64,000 nucleotides of DNA. Source: Bacteroidota bacterium. GTDB lineage: Bacteria; Bacteroidota; Bacteroidia; Bacteroidales; VadinHA17. The position numbers and the translations under genes are program-made. Below, piece after piece: positions 18,424 through 28,700 of this stretch (positions within the stretch are counted from its first letter, which is position 1; every line of letters begins with the position of its first letter). Location of the stretch: contig JADFQJ010000004.1 in the NCBI GenBank assembly GCA_022561875.1, positions 1 to 64,000 of the forward strand, in the 5' to 3' direction. Under the pieces are notes generated by a model. The model was given only the letters and a program-made list of their open reading frames with translations. It made no database searches and had not been told where the DNA came from.

Positions 18424-19068
18424 TTATTTGAAAAAATAAATAACAATTGGAATAATACTGAAACCAAGAGGTACAATAATCGAATAGATCAGCCCGATTC
18501 CTTTTATTACAGGAGTATATTTATTGTGATTGAGTCCGAGTGTCTGGAATGCAGACTGAAAAGCATGGTGCAAATGAAATGCAAGGAAAAGAAAAGAAAC
18601 CAGGTAGATTACCACGTACAGAGGTAAATGAAATAAATTATTTGCCATAAGATGAAAGTTTTCATGATCTCCTTCAACCAAACCAAGTTTGACGAAATAA
18701 AAATTCATAAAATGAATGAACAGGAAAACAGCAATAATTATTCCGAGATAGATCATATACTTCGAAAAGAAAGAAGTTTGGGATGAAGAGGTTCTTTTAT
18801 ACCTCTTCGGACGCGCTACCCAGTTCTGGATCTGCAAAACAACACCCCAGATCATATGAATTAAAAAACCGGCCATAAGAACAACTTCGAACACTTTGAC
18901 AATAATATTGGTTGCCATGAAATGTGCTGCGCTATTAAATGGAACCGGATCATCGATCAATAAAAAGAAGTTAATACCTAAATGAACCATCAGGAAAAGA
19001 ATTATAAAAAGACCTGCAACGGCCATAACAAACTTTTTCGTAACGGATGAACCAAAAAATTTACCCAT
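18424..19068 (-). CDS. sdhC: Succinate dehydrogenase cytochrome b558 subunit
   Basis: This 214-residue membrane anchor has five hydrophobic helices and the histidines expected for di-haem b558-type anchors ([43 protein letters not shown]). It binds haem and quinone in the inner membrane and holds SdhAB. The single fused anchor subunit, first in the order C-A-B, is the arrangement usual in Bacteroidota and Bacillus. It is the first gene of the operon, preceded by a TATATTTG box. Confidence 0.93.
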   Translation of the reverse strand: MGKFFGSSVTKKFVMAVAGLFIILFLMVHLGINFFLLIDDPVPFNSAAHFMATNIIVKVFEVVLMAGFLIHMIWGVVLQIQNWVARPKRYKRTSSSQTSFFSKYMIYLGIIIAVFLFIHFMNFYFVKLGLVEGDHENFHLMANNLFHLPLYVVIYLVSFLFLAFHLHHAFQSAFQTLGLNHNKYTPVIKGIGLIYSIIVPLGFSIIPIVIYFFK

Positions 19069-19121
19069 GTGTTTTTTGTTAAGTTGTTATTTCTTTTACA
19101 CTTAATATATTTATGAATTAA

Positions 19122-19129
19122 CAAATATA
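19122..19129 (-). promoter_or_regulatory. Candidate -7 promoter box for sdhCAB
   Basis: The minus strand reads TATATTTG, matching TAnnTTTG, 53 bases before the sdhC ATG. No clear -33 element was seen. Confidence 0.4.
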
Positions 19130-19391
19130 ATTTATAAAATATGTTTTTCATATGTTCGGGAACAGTTTTGTATCTAAATTTGCCCGATTCAAATTTGGAG
19201 AAACCCGAAACCCGAAACCCGAAACAATAATTATTAATAACTTAGCATATTATGTATTACTTTTCCATTCACATCCATTGGCCGACAATCGTGAAGCGAT
19301 AGAAAACCGGAACAGGGAAAAAAAGCTGGTTGAAAACGGGAAAAAGGATTTGATTTATTTAATTGTTCTGTTTTAGTTAGAATGCCGATAA
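19130..19391. other. Gene-free stretch between sdhC and the sensor gene
   Basis: No supported gene. It holds a short tandem word (GAAACCCGAAACCCGAAACC, near 19200-19225) that resembles the GTTTCGGGTTACGGG patch at 12565-12580. The 74-codon plus-strand ORF (19152-19376) includes this repeat, matches nothing I recognise, and was not accepted. Confidence 0.4.
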
Positions 19392-22300
19392 TCACACCTT
19401 AACACCGATAACCAAAATATCATCAACCTGCACGGTATTGGTCATCCATTCTTTCAGTGTGCTTTCAAGAATTTTCTTTTGTTCATCCATTGATCTGTGC
19501 AGATTCTCGGACAATAGCTGTTTGAAATTCTTGATCATGAATTTTTTTTCTTTTGGTCCGCCAAACTGATCGGGATAACCGTCTGAGAAGGTATAGATGA
19601 TATCGTCTTTTTGAAGGTCAATAAAATGATTGGTAAAGGATTCGTCTGCTCTGGAGCTGATGCCGATGGGCATCTTGTCAGCTTTTGTTATAAATAATTC
19701 CTTGTCACGGTAGAGGAAGAGGGGATTATTTGCTCCCGCATATTCAAGTTTCATGTTTTCAGTATCAAGAATATAGAGGGCAATATCCATACCATCCTGA
19801 CTTTCACCAATCTGACCGGTCTGGCGCAATGAAGAGATCACCATTGCACGTAATTCATTAAGTATTTCATTTGCATGAATACTTTCCCTTTTGCTGACAA
19901 TCTCATTAAGAAAAGCCATTCCGAGCATACTCATAAAAGCTCCGGGTACACCATGACCGGTACAATCGGCAGTTACACAAATGATCTTATTATTTTTTTC
20001 GGTCATCCAGTAATAATCTCCGCTAACTATATCTCTCGGCATGTAAAGGATAAACCGTTCAGGGAATAATTTATCAATATAATCACCGGGTGTGAGTAGC
20101 GCTTCCTGGATACGCTGCGCATACTGGATACTATCCATAATATCTTTGTTCTTCTCTTCAATTTCTTCCTTTTTCTCCCTGATCTCTGCTGTCCGGGCAC
20201 GGATAATAGCCCGCAGATTCCTGGTATAAATGACAACTACTGCATAAATAAATGCGGTAAAAAACAGGACATACCCGATATATGCCAAAATGGTTCTGGT
20301 CCAGGGCGGGGTAATAGAAAATTCATAAGTAGCTTCATTACCAATTTTTTCATACAGATTTTGTGATCTTATATAAAATTTATAGGAGCCTTCATGCAGG
20401 TTAGTATATTCTTTTTTCGTATCAATTGACCAGTCGCTCCAGTCTTTTTCATAACCTTCAAGGTAATAACTGAAAAGCATTGGGGAATTATCTTCATTCA
20501 CGGGAGCTGAAAACTCAAATGTTAAGGAGTTGTATTTATAAGGTAAAACAGGAATAAGTGTTACCGGTTGTGTAATTGCCGGCAATGAATTCTTATCATA
20601 ATACGTTCCGTGGAAAATAATGGAGTCCTGACCAAGAGTTACTTTTCTTATAAGAGTATTATACTCCTGCTCATAATCTTTTTCCATACCCGGATCAAAC
20701 CGGAAAAGTCCTTCAGGACCGCCCATCCAGGTAATACCGTCTTTATCATGATGAAGAGCATGGATAACTTCTTTAGAAAAACTAAGGAATGGTTCTTTAA
20801 TCCATTCATAATTACCGTTTTTCATAAGCCGAAGAAATCCTGTTTCGTATTCTTCAGTGGCAGGGATATAAGTTACCATCCATATATTTTTTTCAGGATC
20901 TTGTAGTAACTTATAAATATCCCGTGATCCATCAGCAAATTCAGCTCCAAATGATGTATCAGGCTCAAACCGTTCCTGATCCGGCAAAAAAGAATATAAT
21001 CCTTTTGTAGTAGCAAATAATGGTTTTCCATTTACCAGCTCAACATAAATATCACCTTCAGGTAAACCATGTAGAGTATCATATTTGAATACTTTTGGAT
21101 CCTCTTTGGTTAAACTATAGTTGGTAATATTCATTACATAGACACTACTGTTGTTTGTCCCCATCCATAAATTACCAGACAGGTCTTCGGTTATTTTATA
21201 TATTCTCTCTTCAATGCCTTTTATTTTGATGTCTTTGGTCCACTTTCCATTTCTCAGATAATAAGATTCAATTCCGTCTTCTACCCCAATAAATACCAGG
21301 CGAGGATACTGCTTTGATTGCCAGAAATCCCAGGGGATATTATCAAGTTTATCAACAATTTTATTGTTCTTATCAATCACGTAAACAATGTTATTTAAAG
21401 CAATAAATAAAAATTTTTGTTTTTCAAATTCGACAGAGAGAAGTCCCCAGCATTCAGATGTAACTTCGTCAACCTGCAAAAATCCCGGTTTATTATAAAA
21501 TGAGTGTTTGGAAAAAGTTGGAGGTGTATTTAATCCCCCGGGATGAGATAAATAATATGTTCCGGTACGGGTTGCAACATAAAGGTAATTGTTGAAACGC
21601 GTAATAGATTCTATAGTTGTTTCCAGTCCTGCTTTATCCTTATAGAATGAAACAGGGATGCTTATCGAAACCATCGAGATTCCGTTATCCAGGGCAAGCC
21701 ATAAATTGTTTCGGTTATCCAAAAACTGGTCTTGAATAATTTCGTCCTGAAGTCCTGAAATTTTATTGATTACTTCAAATTGACCTGTAGTTTGATCATA
21801 AATAATAACACCACTTCCCCAGGTGCCGAATGAATATTTATACTCATCTATATTAATTACGTTATTTACATCATTTTCAGACAAAAAATTATCAATTTCA
21901 GTGAAATAGCGGACGAGCCGGCTTTTCTCCGGATCATTGATATTGTATAAACGGAAAATGCCCTCTTCTTTAGAAATGATTAAAGCATCATTTTCTCCGA
22001 CAGGAACCATACCATATACATCAATAGCAGCAAACTTCTCCCCATTATTTATCAGGATAAGAGTATCTTCTTTCATTATTTTAAGACCATTCCCTCTTTC
22101 TCTTACAAAGATTTTTCCATTTATATTAAATGATAAATGATATTGGTTTTCCGATCGCCATGTTTTTAAAGAATCCTTATTCCAGCGGAAAATAGCACCA
22201 TGAGTTTGAAAGTATATGCCTTCGGAAGTAACATGAGTTTTCCACACATAACCAAAATCCTTGTCTTTATCATCCAGGTATTGAATAAGGGAATGATATT

Positions 22301-22691
22301 TTAGTTCTCCGACAGAATCTGCTATCAGGTATCCAAATTCATTCATGGCTCCAACATATATCCTGCCGTTTTTATCTATTGCAAGTGAGCGTACCGGCTT
22401 TTCTTTTACAGGTATTTTTTTCCAATAAATCCCATCAAATTCTAATATCCCCTCACTGTTGCCAAAATACATTACTCCCCGGTTATCCTGTATTATAGCA
22501 TGATTTTGAGGTCTGTGATTATAATCCTTGTAACTGTAATTAATAATGGTTGAATATCCTTTTTCGAAAATAGACTGGCTATAGGTTGTGAAAACAAATG
22601 AAGAGAAAAAAAGTATAAAAATACTGATTTTCAGAAATGAATTAAAAAACACAAACTCTTGAATGAAGGAGCGTGAGGAAAATATTTTCAT
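19392..22691 (-). CDS. Two-component-regulator-propeller sensor with SpoIIE/PP2C phosphatase output
   Basis: This is a one-protein signal-transduction chain. A signal peptide (ILFFSSFVFTTYSQ) leads into a periplasmic region of about 650 residues with β-propeller (Reg_prop-like) repeats such as DNRGVMYFGNSEGILEFDG, DNRNNLWLALDNGI and DLSGNLWMGTNNS. A Y_Y_Y domain follows (PLLFSYYLEGYEKDWSDWS-like, near residue 760), then one membrane helix, a coiled-coil linker (RARTAEIREKKEEIEEKN) and a C-terminal PP2C-like SpoIIE domain (PRDIVSGDYYWM, TADCTGHGVPGAFMS, TFSDGYPDQFGG). It probably dephosphorylates an anti-anti-sigma type target in response to an external ligand. I start at the third methionine (22691); the ATG at 22763 lies in a terminator loop. 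Confidence 0.88.
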   Translation of the reverse strand: MKIFSSRSFIQEFVFFNSFLKISIFILFFSSFVFTTYSQSIFEKGYSTIINYSYKDYNHRPQNHAIIQDNRGVMYFGNSEGILEFDGIYWKKIPVKEKPVRSLAIDKNGRIYVGAMNEFGYLIADSVGELKYHSLIQYLDDKDKDFGYVWKTHVTSEGIYFQTHGAIFRWNKDSLKTWRSENQYHLSFNINGKIFVRERGNGLKIMKEDTLILINNGEKFAAIDVYGMVPVGENDALIISKEEGIFRLYNINDPEKSRLVRYFTEIDNFLSENDVNNVINIDEYKYSFGTWGSGVIIYDQTTGQFEVINKISGLQDEIIQDQFLDNRNNLWLALDNGISMVSISIPVSFYKDKAGLETTIESITRFNNYLYVATRTGTYYLSHPGGLNTPPTFSKHSFYNKPGFLQVDEVTSECWGLLSVEFEKQKFLFIALNNIVYVIDKNNKIVDKLDNIPWDFWQSKQYPRLVFIGVEDGIESYYLRNGKWTKDIKIKGIEERIYKITEDLSGNLWMGTNNSSVYVMNITNYSLTKEDPKVFKYDTLHGLPEGDIYVELVNGKPLFATTKGLYSFLPDQERFEPDTSFGAEFADGSRDIYKLLQDPEKNIWMVTYIPATEEYETGFLRLMKNGNYEWIKEPFLSFSKEVIHALHHDKDGITWMGGPEGLFRFDPGMEKDYEQEYNTLIRKVTLGQDSIIFHGTYYDKNSLPAITQPVTLIPVLPYKYNSLTFEFSAPVNEDNSPMLFSYYLEGYEKDWSDWSIDTKKEYTNLHEGSYKFYIRSQNLYEKIGNEATYEFSITPPWTRTILAYIGYVLFFTAFIYAVVVIYTRNLRAIIRARTAEIREKKEEIEEKNKDIMDSIQYAQRIQEALLTPGDYIDKLFPERFILYMPRDIVSGDYYWMTEKNNKIICVTADCTGHGVPGAFMSMLGMAFLNEIVSKRESIHANEILNELRAMVISSLRQTGQIGESQDGMDIALYILDTENMKLEYAGANNPLFLYRDKELFITKADKMPIGISSRADESFTNHFIDLQKDDIIYTFSDGYPDQFGGPKEKKFMIKNFKQLLSENLHRSMDEQKKILESTLKEWMTNTVQVDDILVIGVKV

Positions 22692-22741
22692 CTCAGATTG
22701 TGATATCATCTTATCAGAATTATATCTTCCATAAAAATAGG

Positions 22742-22780
22742 AAAAAAAGGCTGTCTCAAACATAGAGACAGCCTTTTTTT
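22742..22780. terminator. Perfect 16-bp bidirectional hairpin terminator
   Basis: AAAAAAAGGCTGTCTC and GAGACAGCCTTTTTTT form a perfect 16-bp stem with a 7-base loop. A-runs and T-runs flank the GC-rich core on both strands, so it can terminate in either direction. It lies 20 bases past the stop of the giant T9SS gene and just before the sensor gene, separating the two minus-strand genes. Confidence 0.92.
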
Positions 22781-22799
22781 AAATAATTTATTAAGTTAA

Positions 22800-25700
22800 C
22801 TATTCAATAACTATTTGTGTATAAACAATACCTGTTTCGGAAACTATCTGGAAGAAATATAATCCTGAGCCAAGTTCAGAAAGGTCAAGAGTTTTTCTGA
22901 ACGTACCGAAATAATTCTTGTATTGTATTGAGTGTACCAGTCTTCCGGTGATATCAAACATCCTGATTGCCACATCCTCCTTTTTCTTCATATCGAATGT
23001 AAGGGTAAACACTCCATTACTCGGGTTTGGATAAATACCGAGGTTAGACATATTGCCAGGTACAGACTCAATTCCAGTAGTCATATTAGCCGTTCTGTTT
23101 GACCGTGTTGATCTATGTGTTCCGGCTTTTCGTGTTGCAGTACATGAGGATGGTCTTACTACCTCAACAACATAATAGTAGAAGCCGGACGAAGGCGGAG
23201 TAAGATCAGTATATGATGTAAGATCACTTGCGATCTCACCCAGTTTCTCCCAGTCCGAAGCGGAAGAATACCTGTAAATTTCATATGTGCTGAAATCGAA
23301 TCCCTCATAGTGATCCCAGATCAGGTTAACTGTATTGTTAAGGCCCAGATTCTGGGTAAGATGCATTGTCTTATGTGATTCACTCAGTTCAGATTCGTTA
23401 TCACATTTGTCAACAACCGAAAGTTTATATCTCCACGAACGAATTCTCGGATCGGCAATTGAATCGGTAAATAAACTCAGACTGTCAATCGGACTTGTGC
23501 CAATAAGCTGGTAAACGCCCTTTTGCGAGGTTTCCCTGTATATGTTATAATGATCAACATCAGCAATAACATCTTTTTCCCAAACGATAAGGTTCTTCTG
23601 GGAAACGCTGTCAACAGTAACCATACAGATAGGATTCACAGCCGGCGGGTCTTGTTTGATTACAGCGCTGTTTACACCTATACACCCGACATCATCAGTT
23701 ACCCTGACTTCGTAAACACCTGGTATAAGACCGCTTATATCTTGTGAGGTCATGCCACCGGGAGTCCATAAGGGTGAATAAAGCGGTGTACCTCCTGATA
23801 CACTTATGTCGATTGCTCCGTTAGTTGTGTCGGTACATGTAACACCGGTAATGGAGTTAATTGTTACTACAGGTCCGCCGATATTGTTAACAATAACTCC
23901 CTTTACAGCCTGGCATCCGTTTGCATCGGTAACTGTGACAGAATAAATACCTGCAGCAAGGTTTTCTTCGATCTGAAAACCACCTCCGGTTGACCATGAA
24001 TACAAATAAGGTTCCGTTCCGCCACTCACTATAGCAACAGCCTGACCGTCAGAGCCGGCACAACTGGCGTTTTCTACAACAGCAGAAATATTCAACAATG
24101 CAGGTTGTGAAATTTCATAACTTGCTGAAGCCAGACAACCATCGTTATCGGTTATCAAAACGTCATATACACCAGCCACTACACTGTCAATATCTTCACT
24201 GGTTGCGCCATTTGACCAGAGGATAGAATATGGCTGTGTGCCACCTGATACAATAATATCGATTGCTCCCAGTTTGTCTCCATAGCAATCGTTGTCTGTT
24301 GTCGATAAGAGTGTTATCTGTGGTCCGGTTCCGTCGTTACCAATATTTACCGATCCCTGGACATAACATCCGTTTGCATCGATAACATTTACATAATGCA
24401 CCCCCGGGGATAGTAATATACTTGTATCATTAGTTTGCCCGTTTGACCAGACATAATTGTAGGGTTCAACACCTCCGGTAACAGTTACAAATGCTTCACC
24501 ATCGCTTATTCCGCATGTTGAACCTTTTATTTCATTTACGGTAACCTGTATCGCATCTCCAATTTCAAACGTTTCGGTTGTTGAACAGTTATTTAAGTCG
24601 CTAACTGCAACTGTATATATTCCAATTTCAAGACCGGTAGCTACAGAGTCTAAATCGCCGGTTGACCAGTAATAGCTGAAAGGTCCAACCCCTGCAACTA
24701 CATCAACCACAGCTTGCCCGTTAGCAGAATCGCAATATGCTCCCTGGGTAATGATATTAAGCACCAGTGAAGGATTGACATTAGCATAGATTGTATCGTA
24801 GTCATCACAACCGGCAAAATGGGATATTATAAAATATACAGAATGTTGACCTGAAGTTTCAAATTTATGCTTTATAACGCTATTAGCGGTAGTAAAAGTA
24901 GTATCAGGATTAGAGTCTAAATCCCAGTCCCAACTGTAGGTTGAACCAAATGCTACGTTTGTTGAATTATCGGTAAATACCGAACTGTCACCGAAGCATA
25001 CCGTTACCACTGAAACATCAAAGATTGGTGTTTCACAATAAAACTCCATGGCTCCGATATCAGGGAATGTTCCATCACGTGGAGTGCCGTCAATATCATC
25101 GGTAACTTCCGAAACGGGTGTTGCAGCTTGATGCAGGGCAACTTGTGCTGCATGAAGATCCGTTTCAGAGATAAACAGAGGATCTGCTGACACTGAATTA
25201 GCATCCATGCCACTTGCTAATTGTAAGGCTGCCAGGTTAGCCCGTGCTGCACCATCGAAGTATGCAACGTCGGTAGTTGAATACAGATCATTATTGTCTG
25301 ATGCATCGACTGCCGTAGCTGTATTTATGTAATATGCATAGCCGCCTTTTGTATTGGCAAAAATATTGTTCTTAACATTGATATAATCTCCTCCGGTAAC
25401 ATAGAATGCTAATTTACCACCAACATTGCTATATGTACTGGCAATATTTACAGAATTATAATAGATATTCTGATATTTAGAATTAGACATATAAATACCA
25501 TATGCGTATGATCCTCCCCGGATTGAAACAAAATTGTTTGCAACAAGGCCCTTATTAACAAATGTGCCATTACAATAATATAAGTAAATACCATAAGAAT
25601 AATTATCATTCGTTATTTTATTTGCTTTTACTATCAGATTATTGTCACAATCATTCAAATAGATTCCAGTATAGTAAGAATCACTTGTACTTATGTCGTT

Positions 25701-28700
25701 TCCAATAATTACCGGTCCATCCTGGTCTTCAAGGTATATTCCATAGTATTTTTGGTTATTTATTATATTATCCATGATTTGCAGACCTGCAGAATGGATT
25801 GTATTATTTCCATTCATATCTATCCCTCTTCCTCCTTCAATAATGATATTTTGCTTTATCAGGATATTATTTGTAACATTTCCATCGGCAGAGTGAATCA
25901 CTGAGGAATAAGAGGAATTATTTGCGCTAAAAATATTATTTAAAAGATTTAAATTATTTACACTTCCATTTAAAAGTACTACTTTACTATAAGTACTATT
26001 TGTTGCAGCAAAAGTCATATTTTGAAAAGTAATATTATCTGCGCCGATTAACTTAACAATATAATCTTCTCCTGTTGATTGAGCATTGTAGGTTAATATT
26101 ACATCAGTAGAATCACCTGATTGCGATTGAAATACAATTGTATCTGAGGTTGAAGCTCCTGCTACTTCGAACAATTCTATTTGTTCTGTATAAATTCCGC
26201 TTCTGACATTAAATGTAACCGGTTCCTTAACACCAAGGTTATTCAGATCTTCAACTGCTGCAGTAAATGTTTCGTAATCGGGATCGGTTCCTCCGATAGT
26301 GTATTCTCCTGCCAACGGGAATTCTGTAGGTGTAAACTCATCGGCGCCGATATCCGGGTATGTTGCATCTCTCGGTTCGCCGTCGATATCATCGGTAATA
26401 ACAGCCAAAACTGTTCCGGCACTATCGATATATGAGCTGGTAGTATGCAAATCGGTTGCTGACACAAAAACGGGATTAACTGATAATGAGTTTGCATCGG
26501 TACCACTGGCTGCCTGGAATGCAGCCAGATCAATCCTGTTGCCATTCCAATAACCTACATTATTACCTGTAGTAAAAAGATCATTATAATCAGATGTGGT
26601 AATGGCTGTTATATTATTGGCATAATATGCATAACCACCCCCGAAATTGGAAAAGATATTATTTTGTACATCGATATTTGTCCCATTATAATTATAATAA
26701 GCCTTGCCATAAGTGGCATGTGTACTGGTAATCCTGACACTGTTATTGTAAATTCGCTGATAAGTTGAACCTTGAGTATATATTCCATATGCATAACTTG
26801 TCCCCCCGATATCGACAAAATTGTTTGCAACAAGTCCGCGTTTTGAAGTTGTTCCGATACAATCATAAAGAATAATACCGCCATAATGAGAAGTAGAATT
26901 AACAACATTCTTAAGCACAGTCAAATCATTGGAGCAATTCCGAAGGTATATTCCATAAAAATAGGTACCTGTTGAATTATTTATATAGTTGCTGTCTACT
27001 TTTGGTGCATTATGATATCTCAGATAAATTGCTTGAGAATAATGATCGGAAAATGAATTATTATGGATACTGGTCCCGGTGGCATAATTATTGGTTTCAC
27101 ACTGAAGCCAGATCCCGGATCTTCCTCCTGAAATTAAATTGTTTTCAATTGTTAAATCAGTAAAGACAACATTACCAGCATAAATAGCTGACTTATCATA
27201 TGCATTTCCTGTTGTTCCCATTCCATTAATAACACAATTGGAAATAGTGACATTGTTCAAACCGGCCCGAAAGTAAAATACCAGTGAATATGTTGTGCCG
27301 GTGGCAGAGAAGGTCATGTTTTTAAATGTAATATAATCGGTACCGATCAGTTCAACCACATATTTATAACTTACGCCGGCTGAAAAAGTTAATTCCACCA
27401 GGCTTGAATCGCCTGATTCTGACTGGAAAGTAATGGTATTGGTTTCATCTGCCCCATTTATGTCAAGTAAACTTATCTGTTCAGTATAAGTTCCATCCCT
27501 AACATCGAATACCACCGAACCGGCAATACCAAGTGTGTTCAGAGCATCTGCGGCATCAGCAAATGTAGCATAACTGGGTGATGAGCCGCCAATTGTATAT
27601 GTACCACCGGCCAAAGGTGTGGTTGCAGTGGTAAATTCATCGGCTCCGATATCCGGGTTTACAGCATCCCTGGGTTCTCCATCGATATCATCATCTACAA
27701 CTCCGGCTAATGGTGTTCCTTCACCATCAATAAAGGAGCTTGTAGCATGAAGGTCGGTACCTGAAACAAAAGACGGATTTGCTGATATCGAGTTTGCTTC
27801 ACGGGGACTTGCAGCCGTTTGAAAATCTGATAATTCGTTTCTGTTTGTCCCATCCCAGTAAGCAATATAGTTACCTGTTACATAATAATCATTATAATCC
27901 GATGAAGCATCGATGTCCGTAGTTCCTGTAGTATAAAATGCATATCCGCCGCCAAAATTTGAAAAAATATTGTTCTTTAATATTATATTACCTGATCCAT
28001 TACTATTATAAAAAGCTCTTCCATAAGTTAAATGGGTACTTGTTATACGAACGGAATTATAATAGATATTTTGATAGTCTGAGCTATAGGTATATATACC
28101 ATATGCATAGGATGTTCCGCCAATATCAACAAAATTATTTGCCGTCAACCCTCTTTTCGAAGTAGTACCGGTACAATTATATAATATTATTCCCCCATAG
28201 GTATTATCAGAAGTAAGTTTGTTCCTCAGTATTTTCAAAGTATTGCTACAATCTTGTAAATAAATTGAATAGTAATAAGAATAACTTTTAGTATAATTAA
28301 TAATATTGTCACTTATTTCAGGTGAATCATGATATCTTAAATAAATTCCACGCGCAGAAGACCTGCCCTGATCCGAAATTTCATTATTGATAATTTTTGT
28401 GCCGGTTGCAATAATTACAGCATTATTTGAATTTATTGTTATTCCATATCGGCCACCGGTAATTAAATTATTTGCAATAACAAGGTTATTTACATTAGCT
28501 TTCCAGGAATCAATTGCACCATTATAAGTAGTACTTGTAATATCAGAATTGATAACACAATTCAGGATACTGTCATTACTTGAACTTCCATCAAAGCGAA
28601 TTGCTTTTGAATTGGTATTATTTGTCGCAGATATTGTCATCTTCTTGAATGTGATATAATCTGCACCATAAAATCTCACGACATAGTTATTAGCAGAACC

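Noticed and set aside
19152-19376. 74-residue plus-strand ORF upstream of sdhC
   Set aside because: It spans a CCCGAAA tandem word, matches nothing recognisable, and lacks a promoter or partner gene.
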